This document shows positions 38,846-49,187 of a DNA stretch of 64,000 nucleotides, one piece after another; position 1 is the first letter of the stretch; each line of letters opens with the position of its first letter. Under the pieces are notes generated by a model. It was given only the letters and a program-made list of their open reading frames with translations. It made no database searches and was not told the DNA's origin. Origin of the DNA: Chloroflexota bacterium (lineage in GTDB: Bacteria; Chloroflexota; UBA11872); contig JAPPLN010000113.1 of the NCBI GenBank assembly GCA_028874175.1, positions 44,059 to 108,058 of the forward strand, read 5' to 3'. The position numbers and the translations under genes are program-made.

Positions 38846-40639
38846 GTGATGCGAGGACCAAGACGAACGCTGATGTTGGCGATTCCGCTGGCGGCAATGC
38901 TGGTTGCGTCATGTGGTGAGAGTTCGACGGATAGCCCGTCGTTCGCGGTAGAGGCGGCTCCGGCGGCCCCGGCCGCAATGGCCGTAGCTCCGCCGCCAGA
39001 GCGCGTCGTTATCAAGGAGGTTCCGGTCGAAAAGATTGTGGTCAAGGAGGTGCCGGTCGAGAAGGTGGTGACGCAGGCAGTCCAGTTCGAGGCGGTGGCG
39101 ACGACGGATCCCGGGACAGCCGGCTCGATCGTTCAGGAGGCCGCGCCGGCCAACGGGGCGCAGGGCCAGAGCCTGACCGGCTCCCTGCTGGCCGCGGAGA
39201 CGCAGGTGCCCGACTCGGGGCGGAAGGTCATTCGCACGGGCAGCATCGGGATCGTGGTGGCCGATGTGCCGACGAGCGTGAAGGCGATTCGGGGCATGGT
39301 GGCTTCGATCGCCGGGGCGTTTGTGTCGCACACCGAGATTGGCGGCAACGAGCCGTACCGGATCAGCTCGATCACGTTACGGGTTCCGGCCGAGCGATTC
39401 GACGAGACGATCGAGCGGATTCGGTCGCACGGGCGCGAGGTGGTGGCCGAGGACGTGACCGGGCGGGACGTGACGGCGGCCTTCACGGACATCGAGTCGC
39501 GCATGCGCAACGCGCAGGCCACGGAGAAGCAGCTACTGGAGATCATGGCGACCTCCAGAACCGTGCAGAGCACGCTGGAGGTGCAGCGCGAAGTCGCCAA
39601 GGTGCGCGAGCAGATCGAGATGTTCCAGGGTCAGCTGAATGTGCTGGCCGACCAGGCGGCGCTGTCCACCATCACGGTGAACCTGCACCCGGTGCCCGAC
39701 CTGCGCGTGGAGCGGCGCGCGCCGGACCGGTACGCGATGCATGAGTCAGTTGAGTTCCCAATAACCGTGATCAACGACGGGACGGTGGAGCTGCGCGAGG
39801 TCGTTCTGCGCGATCAGCTGGACCCGGATCTGGTGTTCCAGTTCGCGACGAAGCCCGGACAGTACGAAGAAGCGACGCACAGCGTGGTCTGGACGATAGA
39901 CCGGATGGCGCCGGGCCAGTCGCTGGAACTGCGGACGACCGCGCGCCTGGAGGGCGACGGCCGGACGATGGAGGTGCGGGCCAAGGCGAGCACGGCGAGC
40001 GACGTCCGGGGCGCCGACCTGGACCACGACGAGGTGCGACTGCCGTTCTTCGTCGACCTCGGCCTGGACAAGCAACGCGACGTGGAGGTCCAGGTGGGTC
40101 GCGAGTCGAGCTACTCGGTGGGCTACGCCAACCGGGGCAACGCCGATGCGAGGGATGTGCGGCTGGTCGAAGGGTTGCCCTCAGGCATCGAGTTCATCCG
40201 AGCGACCAGGGGCGGTCAATATGACGCGGATCAGCACGCGATCGTGTGGGAGTTCCCGGAACTGGCGCCCGGCGCCAGCGGCACCGTGAGCTACCTGGCG
40301 CGGCTGGAGTCGGCGGCCGCGCGGCAGTGGTTCACGACCTCGATCGAGGCATCCGAGCGCGACCGCGCAACCGTGGACAACCGCAGCGTGACGTTCCTGA
40401 CGGCGATTCCCGAGGACAGCGTCGAAGTCGTGGACACGGCCGAGCGCGACTGGGATCCCAGCGAGACCGTGAGCAATTCGGTCAGTGTGTTGACCCGGAT
40501 CGGGCAGTGGGCGGCCAACGCGGCAATCGTTATCGGAGTCATCGTTGCTCCCATTGGGGCCGCAATTGGAGCGATTGGGCTTGGCGCGCTTGGCGTTCAT
40601 CGGATGGTGATCCGCGGGATCCGGCGGCGTATGCAATAG
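38846..40639 (+). CDS. DUF4349-type lipoprotein, paralogue of preceding gene
   Basis: LVASCGE lipobox; VIKEVPVEKIVVKEVPVEKVV repeat; same domain order as 36910-38631. Confidence 0.85.
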   Translation: MMRGPRRTLMLAIPLAAMLVASCGESSTDSPSFAVEAAPAAPAAMAVAPPPERVVIKEVPVEKIVVKEVPVEKVVTQAVQFEAVATTDPGTAGSIVQEAAPANGAQGQSLTGSLLAAETQVPDSGRKVIRTGSIGIVVADVPTSVKAIRGMVASIAGAFVSHTEIGGNEPYRISSITLRVPAERFDETIERIRSHGREVVAEDVTGRDVTAAFTDIESRMRNAQATEKQLLEIMATSRTVQSTLEVQREVAKVREQIEMFQGQLNVLADQAALSTITVNLHPVPDLRVERRAPDRYAMHESVEFPITVINDGTVELREVVLRDQLDPDLVFQFATKPGQYEEATHSVVWTIDRMAPGQSLELRTTARLEGDGRTMEVRAKASTASDVRGADLDHDEVRLPFFVDLGLDKQRDVEVQVGRESSYSVGYANRGNADARDVRLVEGLPSGIEFIRATRGGQYDADQHAIVWEFPELAPGASGTVSYLARLESAAARQWFTTSIEASERDRATVDNRSVTFLTAIPEDSVEVVDTAERDWDPSETVSNSVSVLTRIGQWAANAAIVIGVIVAPIGAAIGAIGLGALGVHRMVIRGIRRRMQ

Positions 40640-40669
40640 ATCGATCACGACTCGACGTTGACGGTCTTT

Positions 40670-40709
40670 CCCGACCCTCGCTCGTCTCGATGGACTGGCG
40701 AGGGTCGGG
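40670..40709. terminator. Hairpin between convergent genes (12-bp perfect stem CCCGACCCTCGC/GCGAGGGTCGGG)
   Basis: Lies between DUF4349 stop (40639) and mnmG stop (40724); no clear U tract. Confidence 0.6.
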
Positions 40710-40723
40710 GCTCGTCTCTGGGA

Positions 40724-42772
40724 TTAGTGCCTCTCGGCGTCGGCCGTTTCGGCGTGGCGCTTGAGGTAGACGAGGAGGCCGGCGATGTCGGAGGGGGTGA
40801 CGCCTTCGAGGCGGGCAGCCTGGCCGACGGTGGCGGGGCGGAAGCGTTCGAGGCGGTGGCGGGCTTCGGTGCGGAGGGCGCGGAGGGCGAGGTATGCCAG
40901 GTCGGGCGGGATCCGGTGGTCTTCCATGGCGGCGGCTCGGCGGACCTGGGCTTCCTGCTGACGGATGTAGCCGGCGTATTTGACTTCAAACTCGACGTGG
41001 GCAGCGGCCTCGGGCGGGGGCGGCGGATCGCCGGCGAGGTCGGCGATGAGGTCGCAGGTCATGCCGGTGCGGGCGAGGAGTTCGAGACCGCGGGTGGTCT
41101 GGCGGAGCGGGGCGAGTTCGAGGTCGCGAAGGCGATCGTTGACTTCCGGCGTGGCGGGAACGCGGAGGCGCTGCAGCCAGGCCAGGGTGGCGTCGGATCG
41201 GTCGCGCTGACGGTGGAGACGGGTGAGACGACGGTCCGAGGCGAGGCCGATTTCGTGTCCGAGTTCGGTCAGGCGGCGGTCGGCGCTGTCGTGGCGGAGG
41301 AGCAGGCGGTATTCGGCGCGGGAGGTGTGGAGGCGGTAGGGCTCGGTGAGCTCGCTGGTGACGAGGTCGTCGATCATGACGCCGATGTAGGCCTGCGCGC
41401 GGCCGAGTTCGACCGGTTCAAGGCCGAGCGACCGGCGGGCGGCGTTGATGCCGGCCATGAGGCCCTGGGCGGCGGCTTCCTCGTAGCCGGTGGTGCCGTT
41501 CACCTGGCCGGCGAGGAAGAGGCCGAGGGCGCTGCGGACTTCGAGGGAGCGGCGGAGCTGGCGGGGGTGGACGAAGTCATACTCGACGGCGTAGCCCGGG
41601 CGCAGCATTTCGGCGGACTCGAGGCCCGGGATGGTCTGAATCATGGCCAACTGCACGTCGGCCGGCAGGCTGGTATTGGCGCCCTGGACGTAGACCTCGT
41701 GGGTGCGGAAGCCCTCGGGTTCAAGGAAAAGCGCGTGCGAGTCCTTGTGGGCGAAGCGGACGACCTTGTCTTCGATCGAGGGACAGTAGCGAGGACCCGA
41801 GGCCTTGATGGCGCCGTTGTACATGGGTGCGCGGTGGAGGTTGTCGCGGATGAGTTGGTGAGTCTGGGGCGTGGTGTGGACCTGGTAGCAGGCCATCTGG
41901 GTGCGCCAGCCGGCGGGAGGGACGTGGGGATAGACGGGGTCAGGCTGGGCTTCGTACCACTCCGACCGCGGAGGTGGGTCGAAGCTGAACCAGAGCGGAT
42001 GCTCGCTACCGTGCTGCACGCGCGTCCGGGTGTAGTCGATGCTTGTGGCGGCGAGGCGCGGCGGGGTGCCGGTCTTGAGGCGACCGAGTTCAAGGCCGGC
42101 CGCGCGTAGATCCTCAGATAGTGCGGTGGCGGGCGGTTCGCCGCGGCGGCCGCCGGGGGACATCTGGTCGCCCATGATGATGCGGCCCTGGAGGAACGTG
42201 CCGGTGGTGACGACGGTGGCGTGGGCGCGGATGTCCGCGCCATGGCTGGTGCTGACGCCGCGTACGCGCCAAGCGGGCGCTCCGTTCGCCGGTTCGGGGT
42301 CCCAGATGAGGCTGTCGGCGTGGGCCTCGAGAAGCGTCAGGTTCGGCTGCGCCTCCAGCACACGCCGCATGAGTCGGCCGTAGGCGTGCTTGTCGCACTG
42401 GGCGCGGAGGGCGCGGACGGCGGGACCCTTGCTGGTGTTGAGCTCGCGGATCTGGATCTGGGTGCGGTCGGTGTGGCGGCCCATCTCGCCGCCGAGGGCG
42501 TCGATCTCGCGGACGAGGTTGCCCTTGGCGGGGCCGCCGATGGAGGGGTTGCAGGGCATCTGGGCGACGGTGCCGAGGTTCGTGCTCAGCAGGACGGTGC
42601 GGCGGCCCATTCGCGCAGAGGCAAGGGCCGCCTCGCAGCCGGCGTGGCCGGCGCCGACCACCAGGACGTCGAAGCTGTCGGCAGGAGTTCGGGAACGTCG
42701 CAAACGCATGGCCTCATCTTCACACGCGCCGGTGCGTTTCGGTCCGATTTCAGGTTTGGCGGCGATATACAC
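40724..42772 (-). CDS. mnmG: tRNA uridine-5-carboxymethylaminomethyl modification enzyme MnmG/GidA (likely start MRLRRS at about 42709)
   Basis: [23 protein letters not shown]...[27 protein letters not shown]. Confidence 0.96.
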   Translation of the reverse strand: MYIAAKPEIGPKRTGACEDEAMRLRRSRTPADSFDVLVVGAGHAGCEAALASARMGRRTVLLSTNLGTVAQMPCNPSIGGPAKGNLVREIDALGGEMGRHTDRTQIQIRELNTSKGPAVRALRAQCDKHAYGRLMRRVLEAQPNLTLLEAHADSLIWDPEPANGAPAWRVRGVSTSHGADIRAHATVVTTGTFLQGRIIMGDQMSPGGRRGEPPATALSEDLRAAGLELGRLKTGTPPRLAATSIDYTRTRVQHGSEHPLWFSFDPPPRSEWYEAQPDPVYPHVPPAGWRTQMACYQVHTTPQTHQLIRDNLHRAPMYNGAIKASGPRYCPSIEDKVVRFAHKDSHALFLEPEGFRTHEVYVQGANTSLPADVQLAMIQTIPGLESAEMLRPGYAVEYDFVHPRQLRRSLEVRSALGLFLAGQVNGTTGYEEAAAQGLMAGINAARRSLGLEPVELGRAQAYIGVMIDDLVTSELTEPYRLHTSRAEYRLLLRHDSADRRLTELGHEIGLASDRRLTRLHRQRDRSDATLAWLQRLRVPATPEVNDRLRDLELAPLRQTTRGLELLARTGMTCDLIADLAGDPPPPPEAAAHVEFEVKYAGYIRQQEAQVRRAAAMEDHRIPPDLAYLALRALRTEARHRLERFRPATVGQAARLEGVTPSDIAGLLVYLKRHAETADAERH

Positions 42773-42806
42773 TCAGATACTCGCGCCGCTGTCATTGTGG
42801 CGTGCC

Positions 42807-43562
42807 GTGGCGCCGCTGGAGCCTTCTATCGCCGTGCAGGACTCCGATCCCAACGCCCAACTCATTGATGCATTCGTGGTTCCCACGGACACGGGGAGCG
42901 CGGTGCTGATCGACGCCGACTACGAGCGGCTGGACGCGGTGGCCGGACCGTTTCAGATCGCGCTGTACAGCCGGTTGCCGCTGTCGATGGGGGAACTGGC
43001 GGTTATCCGGGCACGGGTGGAAGCGGACCTGTTTGCCCACGCGGTGCGAACGGCGCCGGAGGGCCGGCGGTGGGTGCTGGCGCTGCTGATGGGGCTGCTT
43101 GAAGTTGGTGTGGTTGGCGTGCTGCTGGCGTTTCTGTTCCTGAACCGCGAGCCGATACACGCAGTGGTGGCCTGGGCGGCGCCGCTGGGATTCGTGCCGG
43201 GCGTGCTGCACGCGTGGCGGGCGGTGGCGCGCCGACGGGCCGGGGGGAGCGCACGGGCGACGCTGGAGGTTGGCGAATTGCTGCCCACGACCGCGGTTGG
43301 GCGCGACGGCGACTCGCTGGCGCGGCTGCGCGATCTCTGGCGGTTTGCTGATCAGCCCAACGAGCCGCGCGACCTGATGCGCCTGGAGCGCGCGGCGCGA
43401 ATCCGCGTGCGCTGGCCGGCGGCGGCGAGGTTCTATCGAGCCCTGGCGGCCGCGCCGGACGCCTCAACACCAGCGGGCCGCCTGGCCTGGCTGCGGGCGC
43501 GAGTGCGCCGCCGAGGAGCGGCCCCGCAGCCGCTGACCTACCTGGAAGCTCGCTCGCAATGA
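42807..43562 (+). CDS. Hypothetical membrane protein, cassette gene 1 (proposed GTG start)
   Basis: ORF open; AFVVPTDTGSAVLIDADYERLDAVAG; two hydrophobic segments; 4-nt ATGA overlap with next gene. Confidence 0.65.
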   Translation: MAPLEPSIAVQDSDPNAQLIDAFVVPTDTGSAVLIDADYERLDAVAGPFQIALYSRLPLSMGELAVIRARVEADLFAHAVRTAPEGRRWVLALLMGLLEVGVVGVLLAFLFLNREPIHAVVAWAAPLGFVPGVLHAWRAVARRRAGGSARATLEVGELLPTTAVGRDGDSLARLRDLWRFADQPNEPRDLMRLERAARIRVRWPAAARFYRALAAAPDASTPAGRLAWLRARVRRRGAAPQPLTYLEARSQ

Positions 43563-44260
43563 TGAATCTGGCCTGCTGGGCGGTACCGATCCGTGACGGC
43601 TATGTGCTGCGGGCCGATCGGTCGACGGCCGCGATTTTGCAAGCGGCACCGGCCCGGAGCCCGCAATTCTGGGGATGGCGCATCGCGCTGATCCAGCCGC
43701 AAAGCCAGCAGTTTTCGGCGCCGCTGGCGGCGCGGGCCGCCGTGATGGCGGTGGACTATGCGCGCCTAGCGGGAGGTGTCGCGCCGCAAGATCAGTCTCG
43801 ACGCCGCGGCCGAATGATGATCTGGATGGAATTGGCGCTGGGGCTGGCGCTGATCATCGCGTCCGGCGGCCACTGGGTTCCGTCGCTGGCCGGCGCATGG
43901 TTGCTGGCCGGTCGGCGCTGGCTGCGATGGCTGCTCGGCCTAGATGCGCGGGTGGCCCAGTCGCCGACCGCGCCGGCGCAATCGCCGCTGGTCAGCTCGG
44001 ACGCTCACGCCGGACTTGGCCGTATCGAGCGCTCGATGCGGGAGGTCGACGACGACACGGCCGCCTACGCGCTGGGCGCAGTGCAGGCGCGCGCGGAGGG
44101 GCTGGACGAGGTCGCCGAGGTGTACGAGGCCCTGGCGGGGGGCACGCCCCCGTCCACGCTGCCGCCGCACATCGGCTTCTGGGTCGCGGACGAGACCCAG
44201 CACAACCTTTCGCGACCGGCGCTGCCTGCACCAGTCGCGGCGACCGGGGACCCAGGATGA
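43559..44260 (+). CDS. Hypothetical membrane protein, cassette gene 2
   Basis: CWAVPIRDGYVLRADRSTAAILQ; hydrophobic hairpin MELALGLALIIASGGHWVPSLAGAWLL. Confidence 0.7.
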   Translation: MMNLACWAVPIRDGYVLRADRSTAAILQAAPARSPQFWGWRIALIQPQSQQFSAPLAARAAVMAVDYARLAGGVAPQDQSRRRGRMMIWMELALGLALIIASGGHWVPSLAGAWLLAGRRWLRWLLGLDARVAQSPTAPAQSPLVSSDAHAGLGRIERSMREVDDDTAAYALGAVQARAEGLDEVAEVYEALAGGTPPSTLPPHIGFWVADETQHNLSRPALPAPVAATGDPG

Positions 44261-44285
44261 GCCACGGCCCCGAGGACGCCGGGCC

Positions 44286-45194
44286 GTGATTGCCGAGGGC
44301 GTGCGCGTCGACATTCCCATTGACGAGCCGCGCTATCGCCGGTTGCTGCGCCCGACGGACTGGTGGGAGGAGACCGCGAAGCTGGCCGGCGTCTATGCCG
44401 AGCGCACGATCTACGAAGGCCCCATCGGCGGCTTGCGGGAGGGTCGCGTGCTGGAACTAACGGCCGGCGACTCGGCAGCGGAGGTTCGAATTGCGATCGA
44501 CGCTGTGCCGAACACGCTCACAATGCCGGTGCTCGCGGCCGGACGGGCAGTGGCGCGCGCGCTCGGCACGCCCGCCAGCGACCGACAGTCGCTGCTGTCG
44601 CGGGTTGCGCTGTTGCTATATGTGGTGGAGCCCGACGCGTTTGGGGACATTCCCCGGCCGGAGCAGCCGGTGTTTGGATTGGCGGCGGCCCTGCGGTTGC
44701 TGGCCTCACCGATCCGGCCCCGCGCGTGGGCGGCGCTGCGGGCATCGCTGGACGCATTTGAGCCGTCGTTTGTCCTGGACCTACGAGACGGTGGCCCGGC
44801 ACTGGAGGCCCAGGAACTGGCCTTTATCGTCCATGCGCAGGGCCAGCAGTCCGACGTGCGGTGGTATGACGACCGGCGCGCGCGAATTGGCGCGGACGAA
44901 GGGCAGCGTGCCGCGGATGAGATTCGGCGGCGTGGCATCAACCTGCTGGCGCCGCAAGCTGACGACCTGCACATGGCCGGGGTTCTTCCGCTTGCTCCGG
45001 GCGTGCTGGCGACCGCTCCGGGCCAGCCACCGGATCGCACGCTGGCTTCGTGGGCGGCGCACAGGACCGGGGCGATCGGCGCTTCGGCCGTGGCGGTGGG
45101 GCGGATTGGGAGCCAACGGGCGGCGGCGCTGGCCGCGGCGGCCGGCGCCGTCTTCATCGCAGGGCCGGCCGCCGTAGCGCCGGAGACGCTGTAG
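44286..45194 (+). CDS. Hypothetical protein, cassette gene 3 (proposed GTG start)
   Basis: Long uninterrupted ORF; abuts next start codon exactly (TAG-ATG). Confidence 0.65.
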   Translation: MIAEGVRVDIPIDEPRYRRLLRPTDWWEETAKLAGVYAERTIYEGPIGGLREGRVLELTAGDSAAEVRIAIDAVPNTLTMPVLAAGRAVARALGTPASDRQSLLSRVALLLYVVEPDAFGDIPRPEQPVFGLAAALRLLASPIRPRAWAALRASLDAFEPSFVLDLRDGGPALEAQELAFIVHAQGQQSDVRWYDDRRARIGADEGQRAADEIRRRGINLLAPQADDLHMAGVLPLAPGVLATAPGQPPDRTLASWAAHRTGAIGASAVAVGRIGSQRAAALAAAAGAVFIAGPAAVAPETL

Positions 45195-46700
45195 ATGCGG
45201 GCCGAACCATCGTCCGCGGCGAGCATGACGTCCGAACGGGACGACCCCGCGGCGATTCCGCTGGACTATGTGCCCATTCCCGCGGGTCCGAACGGTTCGG
45301 TGCTGATCGCGCACGATCGGCACCGACTCCGGCAAGTGGCGGGGCGAGCGCTGATTCCGGCTCGCACGCTACGGGTGGACGCGGTTCCGGGCGACGCCTC
45401 GGCCGTGGACCGGATCGAGGCCAAGGCCGTGCGGGGGATGCGGCGTTCGGGGCGCCATGTACGAGCCCGGCTCTGGGCGCACGTGATCGCGGCGGTGGGA
45501 TTGCCTTTTTTGGTTGCGGCGCTGCTGGGGCTGTCGTCGGTGCCGATTCGCAATGTCCCGGCCGTGGGAGCGACCGTTGCCGACTTCCTGGGCAGCGCCG
45601 GCGGTTCCCTGGGCGGGCTGCCGCTGGCCGTCGTGATTTCCTTGCTGCCATCCGCCTGGTTGATCCGCCGAGCCCACGGCCGGGTGGCGGCGCGTCCGTT
45701 GGCTCGCGGCGCCGAGAGCGCCCTGCGGGTGGCTGACCTCCAGGTGCGCCAGGACGCGGGGCCGTTCCTGGCCGCCGCCGATGGGCTGCTGGCGGACATT
45801 GGAGGCTTGATGGGCGGACGGGCGCGGATCGACGGCCAGCGGGCGCTACGCCTAGCGACGAGATTCGACCGGCTGAAGCAGTTGGCGGCCCACTACAATC
45901 AGGACGCGGTGCAGGCGTTCGCGGCCGACATGGCCGCCCAGTTTCGGCGGGCCGGCCAGCCGCCGCGGCGCCTAATTCCGGGGCTGTATGCGCGGCGGAA
46001 CTCGGCGCACATCGCCTCGGTTATCGCGCCGTACGACCCTGCCTCGCGGTCGCGCGTACCCACGTTCCTGAGCGTTCCGGCGATTCTCCTGCTGGGCGCG
46101 CTGACGGCGGTCGTAACGTTCCTGGCGGCCGGGGTCTTTCGGTTGAGCGCGGACGACGCGCTGATTCTGCTTCAGAACGAGGCGGCGGTATTTCCAGGCA
46201 GCGGCGGCGTGTTCGCGCTGGGCAAGGGATTCGACCAGCCCGAAGATCCCGGCCTTGGCACGCTGAGCGTCCTGCAGGGTCCGGGACTGTTCTGGAGTTG
46301 GCCGCAGCCGGTGACGGATCGGCGGCTCATCAATCTGACGGATCGAGCGGCACCGGTGACGTTGATCCTGCCGACGGAAGCGGAGCCCGAAGATCTGGTC
46401 GTGGATTTCCAGTACGACGTGACCGATCTGACCGCCTACATCCGGTTGGGCGTGCCCGAGCTGGCGGATCGGCTAATCGCCGCCGTCCTGCAGGAAGGCC
46501 TGACGCAGTTGCTGGGATCGTGGCGGGATTCGCTGGTGACGGAGCACGGGGGCGACAACGCCACGGTAAACGAGGAGCTGCGGTCCGGCATGGACGATTT
46601 CCTCAACCAGTTCGTGGACATCGCCAACGCCAACGAACGACTGACGGGCCTGGGGATCATCGTGAAGCCGCGGCCGGACTTCAACATTCAGCGAACTTGA
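45195..46700 (+). CDS. Membrane protein with C-terminal truncated HflK/SPFH-like domain, cassette gene 4
   Basis: TM then LQGPGLFWSWPQPVTDRRLINLTDR...VVDFQYDVTDLTAYIRLGVPELADRLIAAVLQEGLTQLLGSW...LTGLGIIVKPRPDFN resembles HflK PGLxWxxP...VQYRVTDPxxYL. Confidence 0.65.
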   Translation: MRAEPSSAASMTSERDDPAAIPLDYVPIPAGPNGSVLIAHDRHRLRQVAGRALIPARTLRVDAVPGDASAVDRIEAKAVRGMRRSGRHVRARLWAHVIAAVGLPFLVAALLGLSSVPIRNVPAVGATVADFLGSAGGSLGGLPLAVVISLLPSAWLIRRAHGRVAARPLARGAESALRVADLQVRQDAGPFLAAADGLLADIGGLMGGRARIDGQRALRLATRFDRLKQLAAHYNQDAVQAFAADMAAQFRRAGQPPRRLIPGLYARRNSAHIASVIAPYDPASRSRVPTFLSVPAILLLGALTAVVTFLAAGVFRLSADDALILLQNEAAVFPGSGGVFALGKGFDQPEDPGLGTLSVLQGPGLFWSWPQPVTDRRLINLTDRAAPVTLILPTEAEPEDLVVDFQYDVTDLTAYIRLGVPELADRLIAAVLQEGLTQLLGSWRDSLVTEHGGDNATVNEELRSGMDDFLNQFVDIANANERLTGLGIIVKPRPDFNIQRT

Positions 46701-46741
46701 GGATCCGGGCATTCCGACCAGGCGCCGCGCGATAATCCACT

Positions 46742-47416
46742 ATGGCGACGATGGGTGAAATGCTGCGCGCGGCGCGGGATCAGTCCGGGCTGAGCCTTGA
46801 GGCGGTGTCGAGCGCCACGCGGATTCCGCGCCACAACTTGATTGCGCTGGAAACCGACAACCTGGACGTGTTGCCGGCCGAGCCGTTCACGCGGGGGCTG
46901 ATACGGGTGTACACACGGGCTCTCGCGGTGCCGGAGGAGCCCGTGTTGAACGCCTACACCACGGCCCTGAGCGCGCGACGTCTGGCCGCCGGCGCGCCGG
47001 ACCGGGCATTGCGCCGTCGCCAGGGGCGCCTGATCGCCGGGGCGATTGCCGTGGTGGCCGTGATCGTGGCGGCGGCGCTGCTCATGATCCAATCCGGCGG
47101 ACTGCCCATGCCGGCGCCTTCGGAATCGCCCACACGTGCCTCGTCACCAGCGGGCGCCGGGCTGAGGGTCGGCGGCGTTCTGGAACTGGTAGCCGTGCGG
47201 CCGACCGAGATTGCGGTCGTGGTTGATGGCCGGTCGGTCTTCGACGGACAGATCTCGGCCGGATCGAGCCAGACCTGGTCGGCACAGCGGGAAATTGCGG
47301 TGCGGGCCGAAGCGCCCGATGCAATCGAGGTGCGAATCGACGGCGCCTCAATCGGATTGCTGGGTCCGCCGGGCGGATCGTTCCAGCGCACCTGGCGAGT
47401 GGACGCCGGTGGCTGA
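46742..47416 (+). CDS. RodZ-like protein (N-terminal HTH, TM, C-terminal domain)
   Basis: MGEMLRAARDQSGLSLEAVSSATRIPRHNLIALE...FTRGLIRVYTRAL; TM AGAIAVVAVIVAAALLM. Confidence 0.85.
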   Translation: MATMGEMLRAARDQSGLSLEAVSSATRIPRHNLIALETDNLDVLPAEPFTRGLIRVYTRALAVPEEPVLNAYTTALSARRLAAGAPDRALRRRQGRLIAGAIAVVAVIVAAALLMIQSGGLPMPAPSESPTRASSPAGAGLRVGGVLELVAVRPTEIAVVVDGRSVFDGQISAGSSQTWSAQREIAVRAEAPDAIEVRIDGASIGLLGPPGGSFQRTWRVDAGG

Positions 47417-48032
47417 GCCGGCTGCAACGCCGCCGTCCGAGCACTCTGCCTCTGTGGCGGAGCCGGCAGGCCGGGCCGTTTGGATGGCCCGGCTGCCCAA
47501 TTTGTTGACAGGGTTTCGAGTGGCGGCAATTCCGGTGATGATCTGGCTGCTGCTCTGGGACGGCCAGGCCTCGAACCAGGCGGCTGCGTGCCTGTTCATC
47601 GTGGCGGGCATCACGGATGTGCTGGACGGTCTGATCGCGCGTCGCTACGGGTCCGGTTCGCAACTGGGAGTCTTTTTCGACCTGGTGGGCGACAAACTGG
47701 TCGTGGCAGCACTCGTGATCACGATGGTGGAACTGGGCTGGATTCCGGGATGGATTGCGGCTGGCTTTATCGGACGCGAACTCTTTGTGATGGGGATGCG
47801 GGCCTATGCCGGGGCGCAGGGCGTTACGGTGAGCGCTGGGCAGTTGGGCAAGATGAAGATGATGTGGCAGTACATGGGACTGGCCGCGTTGATCTGGGAC
47901 CGCGTGCCGCTGACCTGGGCGCTGGTGCTGTTTGCGCTGGCGATGACGGTTGCTTCAGGCCTCTACTATCTCGTCAGCGTTTCGCGCGAGTTGCGCGGAC
48001 GGCCCGCGCCGGACGTTCCGGAACCGCTTTGA
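47409..48032 (+). CDS. pgsA: CDP-alcohol phosphatidyltransferase (PgsA-like; proposed GTG start)
   Basis: DGLIARRYGSGSQLGVFFDLVGDK = DG-xx-AR-x8-G-xxx-D-xxx-D; MARLPNLLTGFRV. Confidence 0.9.
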   Translation: MAEPAATPPSEHSASVAEPAGRAVWMARLPNLLTGFRVAAIPVMIWLLLWDGQASNQAAACLFIVAGITDVLDGLIARRYGSGSQLGVFFDLVGDKLVVAALVITMVELGWIPGWIAAGFIGRELFVMGMRAYAGAQGVTVSAGQLGKMKMMWQYMGLAALIWDRVPLTWALVLFALAMTVASGLYYLVSVSRELRGRPAPDVPEPL

Positions 48033-48044
48033 GGTGGCGTTGAC

Positions 48045-49187
48045 ATGAGTGACTCAGACGTCCTGCGAATTGGTGTCGTTGGCGCGACGGGGCTCTTTGC
48101 CCCCACGTATCTGAATCCGGCGGTCGATCTGCCGGACCTGGAATTGCGCGCGATTGCCGCACGACGGCCGGAGCCGCTGGCGGAGACGGCGGCGGCCTAC
48201 GGCATGCCGGACACGCACACCGATTGGCGCGACCTGGTGGCGCGGGACGACCTGGATGTGGTGGCGATTGTCACCAGCAACGCCATGCACCATCCGGTAG
48301 CCATTGCCGCGCTGGAGTCGGGCAAGCACGTGTTATGCGAGAAGCCGCTGGCCAATACGGCCGAACAGTGCGCCGAGATGGTGGCGGCGGCGGAGAGCTC
48401 GGAGCTGGGGCACGGCCTGGGGCACTACATGCGGTTCGCGGAACCGATGCAGACGGTCCGCCGCCTGATCGACGAGGGCGAGATCGGCGAGGTGCAGGCG
48501 ATGTTCGGACGCATCTGGCAGCCGCGGGCCCTGCACGAGCCGGTGCAGTGGTGGATGACGGAGGAGGAGTGCCCGGCCGGGTCGATCGGGCTGCTGGGCG
48601 TGCATCTGCTGGATCTGGCGCGCTATCTGACCGGCAGCGAGATCAGGGCCGTGATGGGGCACCTGCCGATCGTGGTTCCGGAGCGGCCGGACATGGGTGA
48701 CATTTCGCGAGTTGACGCCAACCGCTGGTCGGCGGAAAACCCGCAGGGCGTGGCTCCGGGAACTCCGACGGCGCAGGTGACTGCCAGTGATTTCGGCACT
48801 ATCCACGGCGAGATGGGCTCGGGTGCGTTGTTTACCTTTACGGCAGGCCAAACAACGTTCACGCGGCCCGGGCCCACGCCCGACGTGCAGGTGCATGGGT
48901 CGCGGGCGTCGGCGTTCGTGCGCTACTCGGGCGGCAACCGGAAGGCCGGCCAGGTGAGCCTGGTGCGGGGGGTCAATCCTGAAGTCGTCGACGTACCGGT
49001 GCGGGTGCACGAGTCGCCACGGGCGCAGAACACGGCGATGTTCCGGGAGATCGTGATTCCGGGGTTGCGGGCGAGTGCCGCGGGAATGCCCAGCCGGCTG
49101 GCGAACTTCCACGACGGTCTGGCGGTGGCGCGGGCGGTGGACGCGGCGCGGGAGTCGGAGCGGACGCGGGCGTGGGTGGCGGTGTGA
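48045..49187 (+). CDS. Gfo/Idh/MocA family oxidoreductase
   Basis: LRIGVVGATGLFAPTYL; ALESGKHVLCEKPLANT. Confidence 0.92.
   Translation: MSDSDVLRIGVVGATGLFAPTYLNPAVDLPDLELRAIAARRPEPLAETAAAYGMPDTHTDWRDLVARDDLDVVAIVTSNAMHHPVAIAALESGKHVLCEKPLANTAEQCAEMVAAAESSELGHGLGHYMRFAEPMQTVRRLIDEGEIGEVQAMFGRIWQPRALHEPVQWWMTEEECPAGSIGLLGVHLLDLARYLTGSEIRAVMGHLPIVVPERPDMGDISRVDANRWSAENPQGVAPGTPTAQVTASDFGTIHGEMGSGALFTFTAGQTTFTRPGPTPDVQVHGSRASAFVRYSGGNRKAGQVSLVRGVNPEVVDVPVRVHESPRAQNTAMFREIVIPGLRASAAGMPSRLANFHDGLAVARAVDAARESERTRAWVAV

Noticed and set aside
40658-42109. 483-aa ORF antisense to mnmG
   Set aside because: Shadow ORF with G/A/V/E-rich composition.
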